From contig JAFUXM010000187.1 of the NCBI GenBank assembly GCA_017470785.1, positions 1 to 51,052 on the forward strand: DNA of 51,052 nt, in the 5' to 3' direction. The translations under genes were made by a program, and so were the position numbers. The notes beneath the pieces were generated by a model. It did not search any database, had not been told where the DNA came from, and saw only the letters and a program-made list of their open reading frames with translations. Positions 36,698-44,541 of this stretch are shown here, in pieces. Source of the DNA: Synergistaceae bacterium. Lineage in GTDB: Bacteria; Synergistota; Synergistia; Synergistales; Aminobacteriaceae. Positions within the stretch are counted from its first letter, which is position 1, and each line of letters begins with the position of its first letter.

Positions 36698-36824
36698 AGC
36701 ATGATTGCCCCGAGCGCAAACTCAATCCATCGTTCCATTAACGGGAATAACATATCGACAGCTAAGGGCAGCACTGCCGCTAACACAAAAAATCCCAGCG
36801 CAACTTTAACCGGCAAGCCAACTA
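36432..36824 (-). repeat. Tandem duplication, copy 1 (flhB start plus end of chimera)
   Basis: 393 bases matching 36830-37222 with ten substitutions and an offset of 398. It covers the 3' end of the fliR-like part of the chimera and the first 89 codons of flhB. The 5 bases 36825-36829 separate the copies. A 6-base deletion relative to copy 2 (loss of two codons, NIFVVG to NIVG) lies at the border. Confidence 0.95.
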
Positions 36825-37095
36825 TATTCACAAAATACAGCCAGCCGTCATCGTTCAAAGTCTTATCGCCCATAAAATTTACGCTGAACGTGATTAAGAA
36901 AGTTAAAGTCCGCCAAGTCAATGCGCCGAGCATCAGCATTCCCATTAAGCCCACTATAAGCTCAGTAGCTGCCGTTAAGTCCTTGCTCACGCACACGCGG
37001 CCCTCTTCGCGGACTTTCTCACGCTTACGCGGCGTAGCAGGCTCAGTCCGCTCTTGACCAAAGAACTGAATATTAAATTTAAATTTTATCGCCAT
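36688..37095 (-). CDS. Chimeric duplicate: FlhB N-terminus fused to FliR C-terminus
   Basis: 135 codons, fully open. Residues 1-89 are identical to FlhB 1-89. Residues 90-135 are the last 46 or so residues of FliR (NIVGLPVKVALGFFV to GAIMLWR), with two residues lost at the join. It arises because the fliR-flhB junction is duplicated in tandem; the break fell so that the FlhB frame continues into the FliR frame. The 10-base overlaps with fliR upstream and flhB downstream are kept, so all three could be translationally coupled. The product would be a small membrane protein of about three membrane segments. It may be functional, a recent by-product, or an assembly error from mixed strains. Confidence 0.6.
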   Translation of the reverse strand: MAIKFKFNIQFFGQERTEPATPRKREKVREEGRVCVSKDLTAATELIVGLMGMLMLGALTWRTLTFLITFSVNFMGDKTLNDDGWLYFVNIVGLPVKVALGFFVLAAVLPLAVDMLFPLMERWIEFALGAIMLWR

Positions 37096-37222
37096 AGCAT
37101 GATCGCCCCGAGCGCAAATTCAATCCATCGTTCCATTAACGGGAATAACATATCGACAGCTAAGGGCAACACTGCCGCTAACACAAAAAATCCCAGCGCA
37201 ACTTTAACCGGCAAGCCAACTA
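36830..37222 (-). repeat. Tandem duplication, copy 2 (fliR end plus chimera start)
   Basis: The upstream copy in transcription order: the 3' end of the true fliR and the first 89 codons of the chimera. The ten differences from copy 1 are all silent, since the two FlhB segments and the two FliR segments translate identically. Confidence 0.95.
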
Positions 37223-37871
37223 CAAATATATTCATCTGAGGCACAGTGCGGGCAAGAAAGCCAAGGCCAATATCTGAAAGCACTAAAGCGCAGTAAAACG
37301 GCACGACTATACGCATCCCTATGCTAAATAAATTTTGCAGCCACGTCCCTACTGCAACGTCGCCGGCCGGCAAAAATGACAGCTGCCCGAGCGGCACAAG
37401 CTTTATGCTCTCGATTATAGCTTTGATCATTAATAAATGGCCGTTCCAGTGAAAGTAAAACCATAAGGCAGTTAAGAAATTTAATTGGCCGATTAAGGAC
37501 GTCTCCGCCTGCGTCATCGGGTCCATGACTTGAGCCATTGAAAAGCCCATGACCGTGCCGATCTGCTCACCGGCTAACCTCACTGCAACTAAAGGCAGCG
37601 ATGACAAGAAGCCAAATGCAAGCCCGATTATTAATTCCCTTACGGCTAATATAACAAGCGTGAAGACATTATCGAAGTTTATTAACGCAACTTGCGTCTC
37701 ACCGGCTGAGTAAACAGACGCGAATGTTAATATCACAGCGAAGATATAGCGAACCGGCGTCGGTGCCATGATGCCCGTGAACACCGGCGAGTTAAACGTC
37801 ATTCCTACAAACCGTAAATGCAGCAGCAAATATGCTATTAGCAGCTGCGTCGGAAGCTCGATACCGCGCAA
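37086..37871 (-). CDS. fliR: Flagellar export gate protein FliR
   Basis: 261 residues, with six or so hydrophobic segments. Family blocks include RFVGMTFNSPVFTG, VRELIIGLAFGFLSSLPLVA and SMAQVMDPMTQAE. It forms the export pore with FliP and FliQ. The start is TTG at 37871 with no obvious ribosome binding site. No ATG or GTG lies upstream in a better place. It overlaps the next gene by 10 bases; the natural partner flhB comes after the chimera. Confidence 0.93.
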   Translation of the reverse strand: MRGIELPTQLLIAYLLLHLRFVGMTFNSPVFTGIMAPTPVRYIFAVILTFASVYSAGETQVALINFDNVFTLVILAVRELIIGLAFGFLSSLPLVAVRLAGEQIGTVMGFSMAQVMDPMTQAETSLIGQLNFLTALWFYFHWNGHLLMIKAIIESIKLVPLGQLSFLPAGDVAVGTWLQNLFSIGMRIVVPFYCALVLSDIGLGFLARTVPQMNIFVVGLPVKVALGFFVLAAVLPLAVDMLFPLMERWIEFALGAIMLWR

Positions 37872-37921
37872 TTTTTTAATTTTAAATTAAATTAATTTAT
37901 TTTTAATTTTTTATTATTTTA

Positions 37922-38197
37922 TTACTGAATAAATCTCTCGAGCTGGCCTAAAATTTCGCGTGCCATGACAAGCATTCTCTGGCTCATCCACGGCGCAAGC
38001 AAAATTATGCACGCGAACACGGCTATGATCTTAGGGATAAATATTAAGGTCTGCTCCTGAATTGATGTCGCAGTCTGCAAAATTCCTATCAATAATCCAA
38101 CTGTCATTGCGACAATTAAAATCGGCAAAGCCACCGAGAACATAGTCCATACAGCTCCGCTCAAAATATCATAAAGACTTAACACAGTCACGCCCAT
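37922..38197 (-). CDS. fliQ: Flagellar export protein FliQ
   Basis: 91 residues, full length, with two membrane segments (about 15-38 and 53-72). The family core IGILQTATSIQEQTLIFIPK is present. FliQ wraps around FliP and FliR in the export gate. It lies between fliP and fliR, the usual order. Confidence 0.95.
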   Translation of the reverse strand: MGVTVLSLYDILSGAVWTMFSVALPILIVAMTVGLLIGILQTATSIQEQTLIFIPKIIAVFACIILLAPWMSQRMLVMAREILGQLERFIQ

Positions 38198-38246
38198 ATC
38201 CTGACTTCGCCTCTCTTTTAAAATTTTTTTAATTTTTAAATTTTAT

Positions 38247-39071
38247 TTACGGAATATTAGTGAAGCTTTTTAATATGCTCATTACGACCAAGTTCCAGCC
38301 GTCCGCCATCACGAATAATAAAATCTTAAATGGCAGCGAGATCATCATCGGCGGCAGCATCATCATGCCCATAGCTAACAGCACGCTCGAGACGACCATA
38401 TCTACAACTATAAACGGGATATAAATTACAACGCCCATCTGAAACGCAGTTTTTAACTCGCTAAGCATGAAAGCCGGAACTAAAACTCGTGTCGGCACGT
38501 CGGCCTGAGTTGCCGGCCTCTCCTCTTGAGACATCGAGATAATTAACGATAACTCTTCCTGACGGGTGTATCTCAGCATAAATTCACGCACCGGCGCTTC
38601 TGCGTTCTGCCACGCTACGTCGCCTGCAATTTCACCGGCCATGTACGGCGCGAGCGCATTCTGATAAACTCTATTCCAAGTCGGATACATCGTGAACATA
38701 GTTAGAAATAATGCCAAACCGGCTATGACCTGCTGGGGCGGCGACTGCTGAAGTCCTATCGCCCGCTGCACAAAACCCAAGACTATCACTATTCGCGTAA
38801 AGCTCGTCAGCATTAATAATATCGCCGGAACTAAACTTAATACAGTCATCACCGCAAGAATTTGCAGCGATAACGCGACATCACGCGGCGAGTCGGCAGG
38901 CGTCACGCCTATTTGCAGCGACGGCAAAGGAATTCCAGACAGCGCGTCAGTTCTGACAGCAGCAAAGCATAATTCAGGCTTAAAAATAAAGCTAAATAAA
39001 ATTATTAATAAAATTAATAAATATTTATTTAAGCTCTTGCTCTTGATTATTAAATTTAATCCAGTCATCAT
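38247..39071 (-). CDS. fliP: Flagellar export protein FliP
   Basis: 274 residues with an N-terminal signal segment (about 16-38, to CFAA), then the FliP core: MLTSFTRIVIVLGFVQRAIG, QSPPQQVIAGLALFLTMFTM and VVDMVVSSVLLAMGMMMLPP. It forms the core of the export pore. The ATG at 39071 overlaps fliO by 47 bases but is well supported by GGTGG four bases before it. Confidence 0.95.
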   Translation of the reverse strand: MMTGLNLIIKSKSLNKYLLILLIILFSFIFKPELCFAAVRTDALSGIPLPSLQIGVTPADSPRDVALSLQILAVMTVLSLVPAILLMLTSFTRIVIVLGFVQRAIGLQQSPPQQVIAGLALFLTMFTMYPTWNRVYQNALAPYMAGEIAGDVAWQNAEAPVREFMLRYTRQEELSLIISMSQEERPATQADVPTRVLVPAFMLSELKTAFQMGVVIYIPFIVVDMVVSSVLLAMGMMMLPPMMISLPFKILLFVMADGWNLVVMSILKSFTNIP

Positions 39072-39318
39072 ACTTCCACCTGCCTATCACAGACGCACCG
39101 CCCGCGCCCGTTATAAATGCAATCACATCAGGGCCGCACCGCACAACAAAAAAAGCATCCTTACCCAGCGATAAGGACGCTAAAATCTCCACCGCCGCAC
39201 CCTTAGCAAAACCGCGCATTTTATTAAATTTTAATTTAATAAAAAATGCTGCGGCCAGCAGTAAAGCCAAAGCAAGCGAAACTCTAATTAAATAAGCGGT
39301 CAGACTTGTATCCGCCAA
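39025..39318 (-). CDS. fliO: FliO-like protein
   Basis: 97 residues: one membrane segment (about 8-28), then a small beta-rich domain (AVEILASLSLGKDAFFVVRC), the form of short FliO proteins. FliO helps assemble FliP. The start is TTG. Identification rests on topology, a weak motif match and position before fliP, since FliO is poorly conserved. Confidence 0.8.
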   Translation of the reverse strand: MADTSLTAYLIRVSLALALLLAAAFFIKLKFNKMRGFAKGAAVEILASLSLGKDAFFVVRCGPDVIAFITGAGGASVIGRWKYDDWIKFNNQEQELK

Positions 39319-39381
39319 TATTATTTTTTAATTTAAAAATTTAAATTAATTAATTTAATTAAAATTTAATTTTAATTAAAA

Positions 39382-39744
39382 TTACGATAAAACTTTCGTG
39401 ATGGCCTCGATAACGCGCTCGGGCTGGAACGGCTTGACTATAAAGTCATTAGCGCCGGCCTGTATCGCCTCGATGACCATCGGCTGCTGACCCATAGCCG
39501 ACACCATTACGATCTTTACGCTCGGATCAAGAGCCTTAATTGCCTTGACTGCGTCTATACCGTTCATCTCAGGCATCGTGATGTCCATAGTTACAATATC
39601 CGGTTTATATTTCTGATAAGCGGCGACTCCGGCCTTGCCGTTTTCCGCCTCTGCGACCACTTCAAAATCATTTTTCTGGAGAATGTCTTTTAACATCATC
39701 CTCATAAAGGCCGCGTCATCAACGATCAAAACTTTCTTGCCCAT
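39382..39744 (-). CDS. cheY: Chemotaxis response regulator CheY
   Basis: 120 residues, receiver domain only. Acidic pair Asp9-Asp10 (VLIVDDAAFMR), phospho-acceptor Asp54 (VTMDITMPEM), Ser/Thr switch in MVSAMGQ and Lys104 in IVKPFQPE. Phosphorylated by CheA, it would bind FliM and FliY and be dephosphorylated by CheC. It lies between fliY and fliO in the operon. Confidence 0.95.
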   Translation of the reverse strand: MGKKVLIVDDAAFMRMMLKDILQKNDFEVVAEAENGKAGVAAYQKYKPDIVTMDITMPEMNGIDAVKAIKALDPSVKIVMVSAMGQQPMVIEAIQAGANDFIVKPFQPERVIEAITKVLS

Positions 39745-39834
39745 AGCAATCCCTCGCTTGTTTCAAATCTTAATTTTAAATTTAATAAATTATTTAATTG
39801 CATTATATCATAAAATAAAATTTAAGCTCATAAA

Positions 39835-40887
39835 TTATACAGGCTTTGCAACGCCTATTATGTCAGTTATTCTAACGCCGAAATTTTCGTCTATAACTAC
39901 TACTTCGCCGCGGGCTATTAACTTGCCGTTGACTAAAATATCGACCGGTTCGCCGGCCATTTTGTCAAGCTCTATTACCGAGCCGTTAGTCAAGGCCAGA
40001 ATTTCCGACACGCTTTTGCGCGTCTTGCCTAACTCTACAGTCACTCTAACGGGAATGTCGGCTATCATGTCGATAGGACTTGACGCGCCGGCTGCGCCCC
40101 CGCCTCCTAACGGCTGAAACGCCGCAGGTCTAACGTCCACCGGAGCTGACGAAGCTCCCCCGCCCCCGAAGTTCATAGCCGGAGCTCCCATTGAGGCTGG
40201 AGATCCGGCAGGATTATTATTTGCATCTGAAGCCTCCCTGATTGCTCTTGCCAGATTACGCGCTCCCTCAAGCGAAAGCGCCGTCCACATGTTAAACGCA
40301 TCAAGCCCCTCTATTCTTACGCTGGCAGGGCTTATCCATAATTTTGTATCGGGCGTCATTGAGGCGAAAGCCAGCCACTCGCCCTCTCCCAACGCTGAAA
40401 TTATATTCTCAGGCGCTAACTTGCGCTTATTTAATAAACCGCTTATGCTCGTAAAGGCAGAGCCGACCATCTGACTTATGCCCTCTTGAGCTGCGTTTAA
40501 ATATAAATCGCTCGGCTCAGGCAGCTCTTTGCCCGCGCCGCCCATCATTATATCAGCTAAAGCCAACGCACCGTTCTGCTCTATTAATATAGTTAAAGGT
40601 ATATCGTCAAGGCCGCCGAACGTGGCCGAAAATATAAACGGCGGCGTATCAGGCAGCGACTTGCGAAAATCTTCCTGCGTTAAAATCTCAGAATTTTGCC
40701 GGTCAACTTCGACAGTCTTGCCCGACAGCATAGATATTACGCTGTTCTCAGAGCCCGAAAATATTTCAGCTACTTCGTTTAATTTCTCTTCTTCAGAACT
40801 CGAGAGATCAGAACCGGAGTCATCGTCCATGTCGCCTCCGCCGGAAAGCAGCGCCGCTATTTCATCACTGCTTAAAATATCGTCCAT
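39835..40887 (-). CDS. fliY: Flagellar switch protein FliY (FliN with a CheC-like domain)
   Basis: 350 residues. The N-terminus MDDILSSDEIAALLSGGG resembles the CheY-P-binding peptide of FliM and FliY. The middle (about 70-200) is CheC-like. Then follow a Gly/Ala/Pro linker (about 220-265) and a C-terminal SpoA domain (about 270-345) as in FliN (IPVRVTVELGKTRKSVSEIL). In the CheC-like part only one site can be seen and it reads N-x3-E135-x2-S138: the Glu is kept but the Asn needed for CheY-P dephosphorylation is replaced by Ser. It is likely structural in the switch rather than a phosphatase. Confidence 0.9.
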   Translation of the reverse strand: MDDILSSDEIAALLSGGGDMDDDSGSDLSSSEEEKLNEVAEIFSGSENSVISMLSGKTVEVDRQNSEILTQEDFRKSLPDTPPFIFSATFGGLDDIPLTILIEQNGALALADIMMGGAGKELPEPSDLYLNAAQEGISQMVGSAFTSISGLLNKRKLAPENIISALGEGEWLAFASMTPDTKLWISPASVRIEGLDAFNMWTALSLEGARNLARAIREASDANNNPAGSPASMGAPAMNFGGGGASSAPVDVRPAAFQPLGGGGAAGASSPIDMIADIPVRVTVELGKTRKSVSEILALTNGSVIELDKMAGEPVDILVNGKLIARGEVVVIDENFGVRITDIIGVAKPV

Positions 40888-40896
40888 TTATACTGC

Positions 40897-41940
40897 TCAC
40901 TCTCCTTCTGCTCCAGCTCCAGCTGCATTAGCCGCCGCTAAAATCTGATCGGCCTTGCCCAAGCCAAATACTTTAGTCAGCTCCACGGCTAAATGGCCGT
41001 TCAAAGTCCCGGGCTTGGCCATAAATCTAACTTGATTGCCCACTCTAACTGAAATATCGCTGTCTTTATTCTCGTCTAATTTAATTACATCGCCGGGCTG
41101 AAGCGCATATACGTCCGACAGGCTAAGTATAGTATGCCCTAACTCCATCGCAAGCGGTATCTTAACCTGCTTTAAAGACGAGATTAAATTAATCTGCTCC
41201 TCTTCATCTTTCTTATGGCTTGTTGACGCGAACCACTGCTGCGACGACAGCCGGTCTATAATCGGCTCCATTAAGAAATACGGGAAGCATAAATTTAAAG
41301 TCCCCTCGATCTCGCCGACTTTAAGAGCCATAATTACGACCAAGACCATATCGCTCGGCGAACAAATCTGCACAAAGAACGGGTTGCTCTCCATGCTCTC
41401 AAATCTAAATCTTACGTCTACGACAGTACTCCAGCTATCCTCAAGCAATTCAAGCACGCGCATCAGCACGCGCTCTATTACCGTCTTCTCTATATCCGTA
41501 AGCTCGCGGACCTTTCCTGAGAAATCGCCGCGGCCGCCTAACATCCTGTCTATTATGCCAAATACTAAGTTCGGCGTGATCTCAACCAGCATATTGCCGT
41601 CAAACGGGTGCATCTCAACAAGACCTATTACAGTCGGCTGCACCATGTAGCTTACAAATTCTTCATATGCAAGCTGCTCAACCGACGACACGTCCGACGC
41701 AACTATCGACCTTATAAGCGTTGACATTACAGTCGTAATCTGCCGCGCAAACGCCTCGTGTATCATCTGAATTGCGCGTATCTGGTCTTTGCTGAACTTA
41801 TCAGGCCGCTTAAAGTCATAAACTTTAAGCTTCGCATATTCATCCGTCTTGTCCTCAGCCAGCGTCGTTATGTCAGTGCCGCTGTTGAGGGCATTTAAAA
41901 GCGCATCTATGTCGCTCTGAGATAAAACATCAGGAGCCAG
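40897..41940 (-). CDS. fliM: Flagellar switch protein FliM (CTG start inferred)
   Basis: About 347 residues when read from CTG at 41940. This gives APDVLSQSDIDALLNALNSG, the conserved N-terminal CheY-P-binding peptide, then DFKRPDKFSKDQIRAIQMIH. There is no ATG, GTG or TTG in frame between an upstream TGA and an ATG at 41766, which would remove 58 residues including the CheY-binding peptide. An AGGTGAG ribosome binding site stands five bases before the CTG. The remainder has the FliM middle domain (about 75-255) and a C-terminal SpoA domain. FliM links CheY-P binding to the C-ring. It is 42 bases from fliL and 9 from fliY. Confidence 0.93.
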   Translation of the reverse strand: MAPDVLSQSDIDALLNALNSGTDITTLAEDKTDEYAKLKVYDFKRPDKFSKDQIRAIQMIHEAFARQITTVMSTLIRSIVASDVSSVEQLAYEEFVSYMVQPTVIGLVEMHPFDGNMLVEITPNLVFGIIDRMLGGRGDFSGKVRELTDIEKTVIERVLMRVLELLEDSWSTVVDVRFRFESMESNPFFVQICSPSDMVLVVIMALKVGEIEGTLNLCFPYFLMEPIIDRLSSQQWFASTSHKKDEEEQINLISSLKQVKIPLAMELGHTILSLSDVYALQPGDVIKLDENKDSDISVRVGNQVRFMAKPGTLNGHLAVELTKVFGLGKADQILAAANAAGAGAEGE

Positions 41941-41982
41941 AGCATCTCACCTGCCTTAATTTTAAATTTAAATTTTTATATT

Positions 41983-42441
41983 TTACTGCACTACTATGGA
42001 CTCAAATAAGACTTGAACTATAGGCGCTTCGCCGCCGAAGTCCGGCAATATCGCATTTAATGCCCGTTTAATATCGCCGGCGAACTGCAGCGTGCCCTCC
42101 GCACTGTTCAAGTCGTCATAGACTTTATCTTTTACAAGCAAAAATATCTCGTTGCGTATTCTCACAAGCCAGCCTGCATTCTGCAATAATGCGCTTGCCT
42201 CTTCTTTAGTAATTAATTCAAGCGACAGCGTAAAGCTTATCACGTGACGGCCAGCGCCGGCTAAATTGTTTGTAAATTCGCCTATAGACACTATAGGCCC
42301 GGGTTCGGCTATCTCGCGGCCGCCCTTGACATTGCTAGCATCGCCCTGCGGCGCAAGCCTCTGACCAAGCAACAGTCCGCCTCCAAAACCGGCTCCGAAC
42401 ATTACAAGCCCTACAATTAAGAAAACTATAATGCGCTTCAT
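41983..42441 (-). CDS. fliL: Flagellar basal body-associated protein FliL
   Basis: 152 residues: a single membrane segment (about 4-27, with glycine-rich GAGFGGGLLLGQ) and a C-terminal periplasmic domain (about 50-152). FliL stabilises stators and increases torque. Between motB and fliM, the usual order. Confidence 0.9.
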   Translation of the reverse strand: MKRIIVFLIVGLVMFGAGFGGGLLLGQRLAPQGDASNVKGGREIAEPGPIVSIGEFTNNLAGAGRHVISFTLSLELITKEEASALLQNAGWLVRIRNEIFLLVKDKVYDDLNSAEGTLQFAGDIKRALNAILPDFGGEAPIVQVLFESIVVQ

Positions 42442-42508
42442 GATTTAACACTCACTGCCCGTTCAGCCCCTTAAATCTTTTTATTATTTTAATTATTATC
42501 TTTATATA

Positions 42509-43237
42509 TTATCTTTTAGGATACTCAGACAAAAACACAAGCTCAACTCGCCTATTTAATGCCTGATGCTCCGGCGAGTCATTCGGCACTACCGGCTGCG
42601 ATGACCCGAAGCCCACGGCCTGAATTTTCACCGGATCAAATCTGCCGATCCGCTCGAAATACGATGCTACAACAGCTGCTCTCATCGACGATAAGCCCCA
42701 GTTGTCACGATACAATCCGCCGCGCATCGGCGACGAGTCCGTGTGGCCTTCTATTGCGACAGCAGGCACTTTATCGCGCGTAAGCTCAGCTATTTTATAT
42801 AAAGCTCTTTGACCTTCAGGTCTGATCTCCGCGCTGCCAGATGCAAATAAAAACTGATCTGAAATCGAGACTGCAACGCCGCGCTGATTAATCGTAACTT
42901 GAATAGATTTTTCAAGCCCTTCTGCCCGTAAAAAGCTGTTTATAGTATAAGCAACGTGGCGCGTATCGAGCTCAACATGAGGCGATGAACCCGGGCTGCG
43001 CTGCGTCTCTCCGCCCTGCCGCGTCTCTTGAGCTTCTTCGCTCGTCTCACCGCCGCGCAATACGCCTAACGATCCCCTAAGCGAGATTAAAGCCTTTTGA
43101 AATTTCTGCGAGTCAACGCTCGACATGGCGAATAATAATATAAAAAAGCATAATATTAACGTAACCATGTCGCCGTACGTTCCCATATAGAACGGCGCTG
43201 AAAGTCCCGGCTCTTCCGGCTTTTTCTGCCGAGCCAT
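42509..43237 (-). CDS. motB: Flagellar stator protein MotB
   Basis: 242 residues. One membrane segment (about 20-40) with the proton/ion-binding Asp23 in MGTYGDMVTLILCFFILLFA, then a plug/linker and an OmpA-type peptidoglycan-binding domain (about 118-238; IEGHTDSSPMRGG, SSMRAAVVASYF). The A-M-S-S-V region after the membrane segment is typical. Its start overlaps the stop of motA by one base. Confidence 0.95.
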   Translation of the reverse strand: MARQKKPEEPGLSAPFYMGTYGDMVTLILCFFILLFAMSSVDSQKFQKALISLRGSLGVLRGGETSEEAQETRQGGETQRSPGSSPHVELDTRHVAYTINSFLRAEGLEKSIQVTINQRGVAVSISDQFLFASGSAEIRPEGQRALYKIAELTRDKVPAVAIEGHTDSSPMRGGLYRDNWGLSSMRAAVVASYFERIGRFDPVKIQAVGFGSSQPVVPNDSPEHQALNRRVELVFLSEYPKR

Positions 43238-44019
43238 TAGCCCTTATCCTCCTGCTCAAACGCAAGCCGCATTTTAGGCGGTAAGAATACTTTTAATTTC
43301 TCTTCAACTATTCTGGGGTTCTCGCCGGCTTGTATAGCCAAAATGCCCTCGACCATCAGCTCCATTCCTTTGACTTCCTGAGCTGATCTGGCCGCAAGCT
43401 TCTTGCTGCAAGGAATTGCAAACATGTTCGCAAGCATTGAGCCATACATGGTCGTGATAAGAGCAACGGCCATACCAGGGCCTAACGCGCTGACGTCCTG
43501 CAGGTTTCCAAGCATTGCGATAAGGCCTATAAGCGTACCGATCATTCCGAACGAAGGGCCGAACTCCGCAAGCGTATCAAACATGGATTTATTAGCCGAA
43601 TGCCTGTCCTCAAAGACGCCGATCTCAGTGTCCAAGATCGCGCGCACTAACTCAGGGTCAGTTCCGTCGACTACAAGCTGAATAGATTTCTTTAAAAAGA
43701 CGTTATCAAGTTCCGCGACGTCGCCTTCAAGCGCTAACAAGCCCTCACGGCGCGCCTTCTCGGCAAAGCTGACTATCATCTGCACCATGCCGACTAAATC
43801 AATCTGCTTAGAAAAAAATACGCTCTTGAAACTGCCGCCGACGGCCTTAAGCCTATCGGACGGATTAGAGATAATAGTAGCCCCGATAGCTCCGCCCAGC
43901 GTGATCATTATAGACGGTACGTCAACGTAAGCTCCGAAATTTCCTCCCGAAGCCATCGAAGCAAGAACTAATATCCATGTTATCAAAAAGCCAATAACAC
44001 TCGTTAAATCCAAACTCAA
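43237..44019 (-). CDS. motA: Flagellar stator protein MotA
   Basis: 260 residues with four membrane segments. The conserved G-P-S-F-G-M-I-G-T-L-I-G-L and GPGMAVALITTMYGSMLANM blocks carry the prolines linked to torque. The start is TTG at 44019, overlapping the flbD TGA stop (TTGA), with AGGGGTGA just before it; this implies coupled translation. Ion specificity cannot be read securely. Confidence 0.95.
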   Translation of the reverse strand: MSLDLTSVIGFLITWILVLASMASGGNFGAYVDVPSIMITLGGAIGATIISNPSDRLKAVGGSFKSVFFSKQIDLVGMVQMIVSFAEKARREGLLALEGDVAELDNVFLKKSIQLVVDGTDPELVRAILDTEIGVFEDRHSANKSMFDTLAEFGPSFGMIGTLIGLIAMLGNLQDVSALGPGMAVALITTMYGSMLANMFAIPCSKKLAARSAQEVKGMELMVEGILAIQAGENPRIVEEKLKVFLPPKMRLAFEQEDKG

Positions 44020-44276
44020 ATCACCCCTAAATCTGCGCTCTTGTCATATCCGCAGGAGTCTAACGACTCTTCGGCGGAGTTTGCGACTATACAAGTATAA
44101 CCCGCGCTCTTCCTGAACGCTAAAATTTTATCACATATCTCATTCATTTTCTCAAGCACGATATATCTATGTCCGTTCAACAGCCGTATCACCGTGTCGG
44201 GCGTGACATCGATAGTCTCGATCATGTCCGAGTTCAGCAAAAATAATTCGCCGTTCAGACGATGCAGCTCTATCAT
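44016..44276 (-). CDS. flbD: FlbD-family flagellar protein
   Basis: 86 residues. The N-terminal 60 residues match the small FlbD family seen before motA in many lineages: MIELHRLNGELFLLNSDMIE and TPDTVIRLLNGHRYIV, then a helix. Its function is not well established. It is the first gene of the proximal flagellar operon, with GAGGGAT as ribosome binding site. Confidence 0.9.
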   Translation of the reverse strand: MIELHRLNGELFLLNSDMIETIDVTPDTVIRLLNGHRYIVLEKMNEICDKILAFRKSAGYTCIVANSAEESLDSCGYDKSADLGVI

Positions 44277-44480
44277 TATATACTATCCCTCTTAAATTAA
44301 AAATTTTAATTTAAAAATCCTTTCTATATTTTAAACATATTTTCAAAAAATTTTAAATAAAAATTTAATTAATTTAAAAAATTTTTCGCGCTAATAAAAA
44401 TAAATAAAAAATAAAAATGCCCAGCGTTAAAAATACAGAAAATAACATCTCTATTTGTTGATACGCTGAGTTGATAAGAG
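44277..44480. other. AT-rich gap upstream of the flagellar operon
   Basis: No ORF is supported here. It should contain the promoter for flbD and the operon, but no convincing -10/-35 or sigma-28 box could be picked out of the A/T runs. Confidence 0.4.
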
Positions 44481-44522
44481 AAAGTTCCCCGAACGCTTTT
44501 ACACGTCCAGGGAACTTTTTTT
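44481..44522. terminator. Terminator after the exported Sel1-repeat gene
   Basis: Nine-base stem AAAGTTCCC / GGGAACTTT with a 20-base loop, 20 bases past the stop of the 705-residue gene. The plus-strand side ends in seven T. The minus-strand side has TTTCTCTT, which is weaker. Probably ends the exported-protein operon and insulates the flagellar promoter. Confidence 0.75.
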
Positions 44523-44541
44523 AATCAGCTGCAAACGGCAC

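Noticed and set aside
36688-37095. Calling the chimera a second flhB
   Set aside because: Only FlhB residues 1-89 are present; the NPTH domain and three of the four membrane segments are missing, and the end is FliR sequence.
44277-44480. Sigma-28 or sigma-54 promoter before flbD
   Set aside because: No sequence close to TAAAGTTT-N11-GCCGATAA or GG-N10-GC could be found; the gap is mostly A/T runs.
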